Assembly: GCA_023846275.1 (NCBI GenBank)
Contig: CM043874.1
Coordinates: 25,517,630-25,581,629 of the forward strand
Origin: Vanilla planifolia
Taxonomy: Eukaryota; Streptophyta; Magnoliopsida; Asparagales; Orchidaceae
DNA: 64,000 nucleotides
Direction: 5' to 3'
Part shown: one piece after another, positions 1 to 12,700 of the stretch
Position numbering within the stretch: position 1 is the stretch's first letter
Layout: the number at the start of each line of letters is the position of its first letter
Notes under the pieces: generated by a model
The model's input: only the letters and a program-made list of their open reading frames with translations
Databases searched by the model: none
What the model was told of the DNA's origin: nothing
Translations under genes and position numbers: made by a program

Positions 1-658
1 ACCCTAATTAATTTTACAAAACACTATTCAATAATAGCAATTGTTTCATACAATTACTATAATATAAAAATACTATTAGAGATAAGATTATTGAAAAATA
101 TTTAAATGAAGAAAAACATTTTTTATTAATCATTATTAAAAAATAAATCCAAAAGTATTTTAGGTTTTTCATGCATATATTTTTTAAACTCAATTATTTA
201 TAAAAATACTTTTAAAAATGCAATAAAACATTTGCTAAATCAGGTTTCATAATGTATTTTTGAAATTCAGAAAATAAAAATCAACATAGCATGAATAAAA
301 TATGATTTTATTATTTTGAAAAATATTAAAAAATTATTTCAGCTTTCTATTAAAAAATTAAAAACTATTTTAATCATTTCATTTAATATTTATTAATATC
401 ATATTATAAAAATATATACTTTTTTAATAATACTTAAAACATAATTTTTTTTTAAATATGTTTTATTATTAATTTATTATTTAACAACGCGTAGTTTAAT
501 GTGATTTTAAAAAGCCATTTCAATCAAAACCGGTCGATGCCTCTGCTTTTCCATTCCATTTTAAGCTCCTCGAAAAAGAAAACCAAAAGAAACCGGCAAT
601 ACCCTACTAGAACCCTCAAAAACGTTCTTCCTCAAAAACGTTTACCCGTCGATCCTCC
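1..658 (+). promoter_or_regulatory. Upstream region and 5' leader of the ZTP29-like gene
   Basis: Positions 1 to about 485 are extremely AT-rich with no coding signal. From about 487 (ACGCGT at 487-492) the composition shifts sharply toward GC, which marks the likely promoter/leader boundary. The leader contains a 12-bp direct repeat (615-626 and 631-642, CTCAAAAACGTT). It has upstream ATGs at 499 (immediately followed by TGA) and at 537. The transcription start cannot be fixed from sequence; AT-rich DNA gives many TATA-like strings and none stands out. Confidence 0.4.
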
Positions 659-722
659 ATGGATTCTCAGGTCCTGGTCGCTCTCGCCCTTTCGCTTGTC
701 GGTGGCCTCAGTACATCGGCAG
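537..722 (+). other. Upstream ORF overlapping the main start codon
   Basis: An ATG at 537-539 opens a frame, different from that of the transporter, that runs across the main ATG at 659 without a stop to the end of exon 1. After the predicted splice to 2641 it reads GTG CAT TAA and ends, giving a peptide of about 64 residues. If transcription starts upstream of 537, scanning ribosomes would meet this start first and miss the main ATG, so translation would depend on leaky scanning or on a downstream start site. The peptide (Arg/Lys/Ser/Pro-rich) resembles no family I know. This is inference from sequence only. Confidence 0.35.
659..722 (+). CDS. ZTP29: ZTP29-like exon 1
   Basis: Encodes residues 1-21 plus one base of Gly22: the first membrane helix, ending GGLSTSA. 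The donor is GTAAAT at 723. The exon leaves phase 1, which the next exon (starting GTGCATTA) completes as Gly-Ala. Confidence 0.92.
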
Positions 723-3700
723 GTAAATATTACTTTTGGGATACATTTTTGAGGGTTTTTTGTGTTATCGTGATCTTGGTTTTAGTTGTGGCGTCAAGTA
801 TGGTGCGGGAATTGCTTATTCTATTTCAGACAATTTGTTGTCGCTTCAATTGTGTTGTCGAACCTCTTTTGTTTAATATGCTCCTTCTAAGCTTCTGCAT
901 ATCATCAGTTCTGTTCACTTAGAACTCATATGCACTCTTCAAATAACAGGTTCTCTTTTGCTAGAGCGCAGCTTGTATCTTGATTTCAATCCCCATTTAT
1001 GGTTTTCTCTTCACTTTGCCGTTCCCTTTTATTGTTATAGCTTGCTATATGCCGTTAAATAGTGGTTTTATGTTTGTCTATCCTTGCCCGAACTGTTGAA
1101 ATTTTCTTAAGCGGTGGTTTCTTTACCAAAAAAATTTAGGAATATAGGGTGAGAGCTTAAAGCTTTTGCGGACTCTTTTTTCATTAGATGAGTGATCGGT
1201 TTGACCCATTGACTATTGCTATGACAACATTATTATGAGTGCTGGGTTTACTCTTCCCATAGAAGGTATTGGCTAGTAAGAGGGATAAGCACCTTAGAGG
1301 TTCTCTATGCCATAGTGTTTTGTGCATGACTTTCGTTGTGTAAACCTAGTTATTCTCTTCCATTTACATCTTTTTTTTATTTTCATTTATCTTCTAAACC
1401 ACTTCTCAACCTTTGTCTAGTGTAGGGCATATCTTTTAAGGGTTTTGAACTAGGGATTCGAAATTGTTGGAATTGACATTAAATAATGGATAACTTCATC
1501 AGTTAATTGTGTTTTGAGTACATCTTTTTCTTTTATTTGACGAATTAATATGCCAACCCAATATTCATCTTTGGGAAATATACTTATATAGCATGCCATG
1601 TATATGTAATGACATGCATAGTACCAAATATTTGAGTTTGTTTTGCATATCATCTTATTATATAAAATCTTAAATATAACTATTTTAATTGAAAGTTTGA
1701 GTTTAGATTTTGATTTTAGTTTCAGTCATTTGGTTGAAGATTTGGCTTTGGTAGTTTCAGTCTCAGTTTGGGTTTTAGTTAATCTTTAATTATATTTTTT
1801 TCTATTCTAATCTCATGTATTCTTCGTTTAATTCATATTTATTAAATTTCAATTAGAAGTAATGATTGCAAAGTTTATTATAACAAACTCAAAGTCAAAT
1901 TATTTAGATATAGAGTTTGTCATCTCCAAAATGCTTAATCGTAGTTCCAAATTTAGATATACTAATACCGAGACATATCTTAACAGTTATCATCTTACTT
2001 ATAATAAGCAATATTTTAATTTCTATTGCAACTTACTGCAAGGAAAAAGATGAATAGAATAAAATATATATTCTTTTACTGAACAATTAATTTATTTCTT
2101 ATGCTTAATCAAGATATTTGCATTTAGTCAAGACACTCTTCTTGTTTCTAAGTAAAAATGACAACAAATGTATATGAACCTTAGTTGGGCGTCATTTATT
2201 CCTTAATGCATTGGTGATAGATTTAATGTTGACAATTGGAAGGGTAGGACCACAATTTTTGGGAGATTCCTTGGTGATTTACTAGAACTTGCATATTATC
2301 ACTAAGCTTTCTATAGAGGCAATAGAAGTTTTTATGCCAAGCCAAAGAGTTCTATTAGGATAAAGCTATCAAGATAGATAACCATGAAATGATAAGATGA
2401 TAATGAGTGCATTGTAAAAGGTTGGACTAACTCGTGTTGACAATATGCTCAATGGGAGTGAACATTTATAATAAATAAGAGCAATATTTCATTAAGAGCA
2501 AAGTTTATTGTTTGGTATTGTTGGGATCTCCAATGAGGCTTTGGATAGTCACTTATCTTCTTGCCCATAGGTAAGCTTATTTTCCCTTGATTTAAAATAC
2601 TATGCATTAAATCTTACTTCCGATTTTCTTAATTGTGAAGGTGCATTAATTGTGATACTAAATCCTGCTCCAAACCTTAAGATGCTTGGGCTTTTACAGG
2701 TCACCTGTATTCATTTTACGTAAAAGTTGTTTAAATTGTCTTTGGATCTGATATTTTCTTCTTAATATTGGAAGATCCTAAATACTATGGTCATATCATT
2801 TGTATTCAGGGTTTTGCTGCTGGTCTTATGCTGAGCATATCCTTCTTAGATTTGGCACACAATGCCATTAACTCAATTGGTTTCCTAAAGGGGAATCTAT
2901 GGGTATGATTACATTCTATTGTTATCTTATAAGGATTTGATATCTTGTTGCTAGGTTATAAATGAAAATTTTTTGGTAGTTTTACATTAACCCCCTTTGT
3001 TGAATCATTTACTTATGCAGTTTTATGGAGGAGTTATATTTTTTGCTCTTGTTGTCAACTTCATTCCTGAACCAAAGTTGGCTCCAGAGGCTATACAGGT
3101 TGAAATTTTGTTTATCTTCATGTTATGGTTAGTTCTCTTAGCGAAAAGTAATTACAGCTCCTGATTCAACATACCTTGAGATCACTAGAGCGATGATGAT
3201 GGATCAGGCAAAGATATGATGAAGAAACACAGACGGCAAGTATTTTTTAGTGGAATTATAATGGCTGTGGGTAAGTTAGTTCTTCAATCATGTATCATCA
3301 GGACCTGTTAACTTGGCTATTTATATGATGGGAATCAAGAAAACAGAGGGAACTTCTGTTGGTGGTTGCTATTGTAAATTTTTTTTATTGGAATCGCATT
3401 GGTTTTATCTGTTAAAAAATACTTCGTGACTCTCAAGCATGGGAATGGGATGAGATCTAATTGGTACAACTCCAGGCATTGATGAATACACTGATAAACT
3501 GCCAAGAATGTTTTTGAAGTCTTCTAGGAAAATACAATTCATTAATGGAGCCATCATACACACAATAACATGCACCTTTTACTACATGAACTTACGTTAT
3601 GGAATTTCTGAATGCGCATCATCACATCGTTCCATCTCTTTCCCTTTTCATTTTGAAGTGAGGAACTTTCACCTGTGAATTAATTGACGCAAACAATTAG

Positions 3701-6700
3701 CGGAATTAGCTGCAGTAGGTTTCATGCACTGTTTGGTATATAGCTGCTTGGCAAGCTTTCCATAATCTCCTAGAGATCAATAAGAAATTTCAACAAATAT
3801 TCTGAAGCAATCTAGTTTGTTATTGTGTCTAGATGATACTGCCTTTTTATGTCATTGAAAGTGGATTAATTCCTTTTACTTTGTGTAGGTATTAGCTTGC
3901 ATAATTTTCCTGAGGGAATGGCCGTGTTCTTGGGATCAATAAAGGTACCTTCTATTCTTCTATTACCTAATAATTTGTCTTTAGAGGAATTTTTTTTATT
4001 TGGTTATCTACAAAGTTGTTTCTAAAAGAATATTTGGTTATGCAAGAATTGATAAGCAACCTCTGGTAATTGAGGTAATTCTAATGCTGAAAGCAATGTT
4101 GGCGTATTAGATATATCCAAACATTACAATAGGACACTTATAGTGAAGTTATTTGGCAAAGCAGTTAGCCATTAAGGCACTAGTGTGCTCTTGTGAAGCT
4201 ACTTACTATCCTCTGCTTCTGAAGTCTTTTTATAATCCTATCTTGTCCTCCACCCCTTGCTAGACTGAAGAGAATCTCATCTTAGAGTTTAATGCTAATA
4301 ATCTTGGAAATTTATTTTGCTTATTAATTCGAAGAGATATGCACTGAAACTTTACTTATGGTTGTTCTAATACCTTTTAAGTTATAATCTAATAACATAT
4401 TAGTTTCATGCATTGGGCCTTGCAAACTAGTGATCTGCCTCTCATGGTTTAAGGCTCCGTTTGGTAAATCTTTTCTTGAGCTTTACTCTTGGATCCTTGA
4501 AATCATGATTTGTGTTTATTTGCAGATTGGGAGGTATTGTTGATGTTACACGTGTGTCCTCCCTCTATGGATTTATATTCTGGTTGCATGTGCTTCTTTA
4601 GTAGCTTGTCTATCTCTGGGTTCTTTATTTTACATTTTAAGATGTTCTAGCCCATCTATTATTATTTACATATTTTTGCTACTACATGGTTAGGGGCTTC
4701 GTGTTGGTCTAAATTTGGCTTTGGCTATTGCTTTACACAACATTCCAGAGGTAAACATGCAATCATTTTCCTCTTTGATCTTTCATTCTGATTGTTAATT
4801 CATCTACTGAAAATGTACTGGTAAATTCTGAAATGTTGTATAGAAGCTAGTGGTTGAATCAATTGTATCATGATTGCATGGTAATCTTTTGTTGTATATT
4901 TGCAGATCATTGCACCTTTTGTATTACACACATTTACTGTATAATGGTAGATAATCCATTTGGAATGCTTGTCCATTGCTATCAATTATTGTGCCGGAAT
5001 TCCTAGGATAGAATAAAAGGAGCTTAAGCATGAACTGTTGATCTAATGAATCTTGTTTTGAGCATACTTCAGGTAAATGTAGCAGTTTGCCTTAAACATG
5101 ATTAAAACAAGTGAATCGAAGCTGTTATTAGACGTGCACAGTCAAATGTTAATCAAGATTGGAATGTTTGTTTTGTCATAAAATTATCATATTCTATTAC
5201 ATTATGTGCCTCCAAGTTTTCACCCCTCTAAATGTCAAAAGAATCTGTTCTTTTGGGTAGATGTAAGAGAACATGTAGAAAGGACTAATGGAAACTGCTA
5301 AAAGATTCATAATGAAAATATCTAAAAAATTCAACAAAAATAATGTAAGGTCACAAATTTGAGTTGATTGCTAATATTAGTTCAGTTTTATAATTTGCAG
5401 TCTTTTGGTTATGCTGTCTGTTTTTTTGTTATGGTCTTTCAATCTTTGGGTGGATTGATGATGGTATCATTTGTAAATATTCACAACTGTCTTTTCTGAT
5501 AAAAAATTGTGGAATATGTTTTTGGATAATACTCTGAAAACCAAAACTTTTAGGAGACTTAACAGCAATAATTTTTGAAGTGTCTCTAATTTAATTGAAC
5601 AACCAGACTTATGAAAGTGATCAGTGAATCTTGTAAATTTATGTTTTTGCTTTGACTAAAAAAATGGCCGTTAGTAAAATCTTCTAGTGGCGACCTTTGT
5701 TATTTTACTGAGAAGGCATTACTTAGGATTTTTGAGTGGAATATGTTTAGCTCTTGACTCGTGAGCTCTCTTTGGAGAAGAGTTATGGTCTTTTGATAGG
5801 GCATCCAGCAAGATAGATAGAAGTGGTTATTAATTAACTCAAGGCTTGGAAAGGATAAACGTCATTTTTCATTGAATTACCTGGTATATACTTTAACACA
5901 AGAAAAACTACTGTTAAGGCTATGATCTTTCGGGCTTTTGTAATAATCATAAATTTCAGTGACATGGAATATCGTTAATTACCATTATGCTGCTAAGCTG
6001 CTTTTTATGACTGAAATCATCCATGGATTCATTTAAAAATAAATTGTTTTGATTTAGTTTGTTGAAAGCCTGGTTTCAAATTGAGTTTAGATTTAGAAGG
6101 CTAGGTAAACTGTTTCAAATTAATCTTTTTGATTCTCTTTAAATTACTAAAATAATATTAAAATCCTTTTTTCAGTTTCTTTAAATAAGGAATCTTTGAG
6201 ATTTCAATGTATAATGCAAGATTTTGAAGTATTTCCTTTTTTCAGTTTCTTTAAATAAGGAATCTTTGAGATTTCAATGTATAATGCAAGATTTTGAAGT
6301 ATTTAGGATGAGTGGTGAGTTACTCAGAATGCAGAGGATTATGCGTTTGTGAAGATGTCAAGAATTAAGTTGTCATAGAGAAATCTAGGTGACAGAATTT
6401 TGCATGGTAAACCCACAACTAAGGAAAAAATACAGTCCACGGGGTAGGCATGAACTATTTCTCTTTGAAGACTTAAGTGCAAGTCAAGGGAGTTGATATG
6501 ATAATTTAAAAGAAAGGAGGATCAAAACTACTTGGAATTTCTTAGTGCAGATACCTAGAAGATGATAGTATCTCTTGCAAGGATCATGATGCCTTTGAAT
6601 CACCTGCCTTAGAGCTTTGGGGGACAGGTCCCTTTTTATGATTGTTTAATTATTTCCAAATGGAATTAAGAACATTGATGTGAGAAGGGTTTTGGATATG

Positions 6701-9700
6701 AGATTAAGATCTCAGCTCCATGCTTTCATAATGTCATCTTCTTGCATTGGAGATTCCATGAGCAAATAGACATTGGTGATGACTACTTGGGCTAGATCAC
6801 TTATCTTTTGGTTTTGCCTCTTACAAAAATGAATGAGGGGAGCAAAGTTAGCTAATTGTCTCTCTTCTGTTTTGGTTGTTCAAGGTGAGTGGAACAATGT
6901 CTGGTTGGCAATGGGTGACTGGTGTTGTTGTTGAGTTAGATTTAACTTTGTTGTATTAATCACCTTGAATTTGTGAAGCAATGACTAATAACATATGAAT
7001 TAGCTTCTCATTCTCATATGTCTTTAAAGCAAAAGTTTTTAAGATTTTTCTTTACGGAGCATATGACTTTGAAGTAGAAAGTCTTTTTAACTAATTTTCT
7101 ATTTAAAATATAATTTAGGTGTTCATGGGGGATCACACAAAACAACTAATTATAAGACACTAATTATTGTGGAACAAAAAGCTTAGATATAAATGGAATA
7201 TGTTAATTAGATGATTGATTTTAATCCAACCATAATTAGCAAATGGGAACATGAAGGATCAAAACTTAAAACAATCATGGTTTTGGTTGAACTATTTTTG
7301 CGATAAAAATGAATCCTATAGATATGATTTTATTAGCTAAATGACTTGTCTCTAGTTGTCCTTAATATGTAGACATGCATTTGCTATCACCTAAACTTTT
7401 GTTTTAGGAACTCAATTAAGCCTTGTGTGATAGAGGGTTGTGAATGGTGTAACGAATGTATTAATGATGTTCTCTCTTTAACCCATATGTTAGTAGAAAA
7501 TGATGAACAAATATTAATTCTAATTTTGTACTCAGGTGATGTATGTTCCATTTGGTTGTAATAATAACAAAAAGCATTAAACTTAGAATTTATTTAAGAT
7601 GTATTAATGTAAGGGTTGAGTTAAATCTATAATTTGTGTAGGATGAAACATGAATAATTTTTTTTTTCAAAATTTTATGCTCTTCCTATATTAAAACATA
7701 TGCATTCATTTTTTTTTTCAAAATCTCTTTTTCTATTTTTAAGAACATAATTTCTGGATTGTAAATGGTGTTCATTTGAATTTATTTTTATGCGTTTAAT
7801 TTTAGTATTCAAATCACTAACTATATGAGTACATATGACTTAGAAATTTATTAAGATTTAGTTAGTCTTATATGAGCATTTATTCTCTTGAATGATTAAA
7901 TTATGCATACAACATTCATTTCTTAGCTTTTCATATTTAATAATTAAGTTTGATATTTTTTTTGCATATTTCATGAAAAAAAGATCTTCTAATTTTGATG
8001 GTGATAAACAATGTACGTTGTTATATTCTTCTTCTTTGAGTTTGGTTTTGACCATGAAGCAAATGTACCCCTTGTCTATGCTCGACACTTCTTCACTTGA
8101 TGAACTGCCATCTAAGTTGCTCAAAGTAGAAACGGTGTCCTTTTTTCTCCACTACTGTTCTTTTCTCTCTTTTCAAGTTGTGGGCACTTTCGTTGAACAT
8201 AATCAGGCTGGTTTCATTCATAGCATACCATATTTTTCTTCTTCCTCTCATCCATCAAGTTTGCCTCCTTTTACCTGAAAAGTTTGGCAACATATTGTGT
8301 AATGACTGTTAATTAATCCTCAATGGTGTCATTATCTTCCCCATCAGTAGATTTTGTTGTTGTTAGTATAGCCATCTCGTTTAATTGTCTGGAAGATTGG
8401 GTTGTTGTACTCTCTTTCATGGTTTGTTGAAAAGTTCATTTAAATGAAGAGTAGAAAGGTCTATGATGGCCTTTATCATTGTGGCTGATTTATTCTACTG
8501 TTGCAACAATGCTCGAAGAATCTTTCTAACAAGATTTGCATTTGGAAAAATTCTATGAAGATTAGACAAACAATTAGTAACAATTGTAAATTGTGTAAAC
8601 ATGGTTTTAGTTGATTTATTTGAAAGCATAGCAATAAGTTCAAAATGATGTATTAGCATATTAACTTTGTTCTCTCTAACTTAAGAGGTACCTTTATAGG
8701 TCACCTTCAAATTTCCCAACGTGCTATCCTAATGGAATAATCCTATTATATTTATTTGTGGACGGCTCACAATGCAAAATATTTAAAGCTCATGACTTCA
8801 ATTGTGTGAAGTATTTCTTCTTATTGTTTAACTTAGAGCCTTTCATGCATACAATGTTTGACTCTGTTCATTGGGTGTTTGTTTAGTTTTTCAACTATAT
8901 CCCACAACTTCAGATCCATGCTGTGAATGTGGATCTGTTTTTGGTCTTAGAAGAGGCAGACTTAGTGAAGCAGCTCCTTTTGTTCTTTACATGTCTTTGT
9001 CTAATCTTTGTTTAATTACTCTTATAAATGTTTCAAAATATGGTTTATTAACTTACTTTTTCTATAATTTACAGTATACTGGTTATTTCTTTGTTCTTAT
9101 TAATAAATATCAAATTATTTTTCTTTCAGTTAGTTATTTTTTTTATCTTCAAAATAATCTTGAATAAATTAGTAAATGGATTGATATTATCTTGTTCCCT
9201 GCATTTCTACGTATTTGTAGAAATGGAATTCTCATTTATTTTCTTTAAAACTCTTCTAATGTCCAATTCATTGATTCACTTATAAAAGAATATTTCATTC
9301 TAACTTTTCTCTTAAACGGATCATCTTTTCACATCCTTCATTGAAAAACTTATGAAAATAACTCCCTAATATAGAGTAACAAATTATGTTAATTAAAAAA
9401 TATTAATTGTATTGATTATTGTTAGCATATATCAGTATATTATGTAAACTTATCTAGAGTCAATTTTTATGGTTTAGACTCATTGAATATAAACCTATTA
9501 ATGTTCTGGTAAATATATATGAGTTAATGAAATTCTCTTTTGTGACTTGGCAAGAAGAAAACCAAACAAAACATGACATGTTCTTGTTGGAAAATACTTA
9601 GTATGAATAATCATGATGAAAGAAAACAGTAGCAATGATTTTTGTCTATCTATAATTGTCTTGAAGTTTTTGGGTGCCAGAACCATTGGAAACAATGGCT

Positions 9701-12700
9701 TTTTGATTGTGAAAACATGATTTAGATCCAAATAACTTGCTATAAGGAATAGGCATTTTTTTAGTTGTTGCTTTCCAGTGATGCTACTTAGAAAATAAGT
9801 TATTATTTGCTCCTGTGCTCACCTCTGGCATTAAAAGTATATTTTTAGACATAGAATATATGTTAGCAAGGAAGTGTATAAATTATGCAGAAAAATTTGG
9901 CCTTAGTAAGATATGATTGCATATCCTTGGGGTTTGGAGCCGACATTAAGTTTTATAATGCAAATATTATGTAAGCTTCAACAATGTCTGATATCCAAAT
10001 CTAGTTCAGATAACAATGGAAATAATTAGTAAATTATAGGTCATTAATACTTAAGTATTGTAACTATTGAACAAGCTCTTGGAAAGGTTGAAAAGGAAAT
10101 TCTAGAAAGGTCCATGATTCTAGAGCTTTGATAAATGTCATGTTGTATTCTTGGGAATTGTCACATGTAAAATGTTTCAAAACAAATGAATGCAAGGGAA
10201 AGATAACAATAATAAAAAAATATGGAATAAATTAAGAGTGAGAACTGTTTGGACCATTTGATCACTTGCAAGCTTGCATTAGCTCTATTCAAGCTTTATA
10301 CTTCTGCTAGAGGATTTTGTGTTCATGGTAAGAAAGTTGGATTACAAAGTAGACAATTAAGATAGGTGTCACCTTCCTTTAAGATGGTGTTATTGAAAAT
10401 TTGAACAAATACTAGATATCATTAAAATTGTGTAGATGACAAAAATAATTGAATTATTATTATGCTTAGTTATTTCAAACACAAGGACACCTTCAATATA
10501 GTGTACCACTTGTCATGTTGTCAATAAATGGTATACTAAAAGAAATTTAACTTGTACATATCACTTTTAGGATTCAGGAAAATTATGCATGGATTGTCAT
10601 TTTTTAGGCCATTATATCATTTTATATGTTGAAGCATGGTCTTCATTGATGTGGATTGTTGCTACGATCTTTGGATGTCAGAAATTCATTGTCTTATGAA
10701 AAACATTATTCTGAATATTGTATCGATTACTAACTAAATGAATGTTGAAAAGTGTTGAATTTGGAGAAGAGAATCACATTTTTTTCTCTTATTCATTATT
10801 GACTATACAATGGACTATATAACTATAGTAATGGGGCTATTCTTATATCTTTAATTTGATAAGAAATCTTGTTAAATAAAGAACCAGAATAAGGGAGAAT
10901 TATTTTGGTAGCAATTTATCCAAAACTATTTCTACAATCATAAATATCATTGTCAAATTTAGCAAAAAATTATAGCTTTTATTGGAACTAATTTATTTTA
11001 AATAGGACAAATTAAATTTGAAAATTTAGAATTTTGTATTCTCACTTGGGTTGTGTTATGAATATTAAGCACATCTTGTTTAAATCTCAAATCTTTAAAG
11101 ATTATCCTTCTAGAGTTTTGGTGACAATATTTACAATTTAAAGTTTTATTGGAGTATAAACTAGATAAATTGTTTGTTTTTCAAACTCTTTTTTTATTAA
11201 ATAATGATCAATCTCAACATGTTTTATCTTATGATGATGAATAGATTTTTAGTTATGTTAATTATAATTTGATTATCACACCTTAGTTTTATAGAATTTT
11301 CGATTAATATATTGAGTTTTCTAAGTATCCATTTCAATTAGATTCCTTTAGAACTGCCATAAGCCATAGATTTGAACTTAGTTTTAGCACTACGGGTTAC
11401 GACAAATTATTTCTTACTCTACCAAGTAACAAGATTATTCCATAGGTAAGAACAATATTTTGAGGTTGATCGTTAATCAGTTATAAAACTAGCAGCATTA
11501 GTGTAATTCTCAAATTTTTTTTTTGTTGATTATTGGAAGAAGGATCCCTTTTTTGGTGTCATTTAAAGATATCTTAGGATGTGCTATATTACATTCATAT
11601 GTTCTTTAGGGAGATTATTCATAAATTGGCTCTTCTAATAGAGAAACAGATGTTAGGTCTAGTATTTGAGAGATATGCGACTTTCAATTATCTTTTGATA
11701 TTTCTCTCTATAAAAATACTTTCTCTTAGCTTGTTTAGACAACACATAAATGTGTTAGTAGGTTTATATTGTAGTATCTCTATTTTTTGTAGAAAATCTA
11801 TGATATATTTATGTCGTGAGACCATAATATCTTTTCTTGATTGTGCAATTCCATTCCAAGAAAATACTTGAGATAATTGATATCTTTGATTTCAAATTTT
11901 TTGGCCAAGGTTGCTTTGAGGACATGCAAATTTTCAACATAATCTCTTGTTAAGAAATCATCATCAATATAGACTATGATACTAGTTATCTTACCTTCAG
12001 GAGAATGTTTGAAAACATGTGCATTTAACTTAAATCTATGAGTATGCATTCTTCTCAACAGCTTTTGTATATTTATCAAACCATTCTCGAGAAGATTGCT
12101 TGAGACTATGTATAGATTTCTTGAGCGTACAAATTTTGTTAGTATTGGTCTGTGAATCCAAATCTGGAAAAATCTCAAGGTAGACTTCTAGTGCTTCATT
12201 TAAAAACACATTTTTGACATCTAGTTAATGAAGAGGTTATTTTGGTTAGTTGCTATTGATAACAAAATTTTGACTATATTGAGTTTAGCAATAGGAGCAA
12301 AGTTTTGTCGATAATCAATTCCATAATATTAAGCGAAGCTTTTTCAGCTAATTAAGCATTGAATCTTCCTATACTTTTACTTGTACTTCACGATGCACAT
12401 CTATTTGCAACTATGTTTTTTTTTTTGGTAACTCTATAAGTTTTCATGCTTCATTTTTTTTTCCAATGTACAAATTTCTTCTCATATAATGGCTCTTCAT
12501 TTTAGAATTTTGAGGGTTTCATTAATGTTGGTGGGAGTTTGAATATTATTGAGACTAATAATAAAAGTACAAATGAGGAACCCTTATATGAAATGAAATT
12601 ATAAAGTAATTGATTTGTGCATGATTTATTTATTTTCTTTAAAGCAATAAGAATGTCAAGAACTTTATCAGATGAATTTTGAGTTTCAAGATTGGTGTTA

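Noticed and set aside
11581..11871. Plus-strand 96-residue frame in intron 7
   Set aside because: Antisense to the copia RT/RNase H side; no family resemblance.
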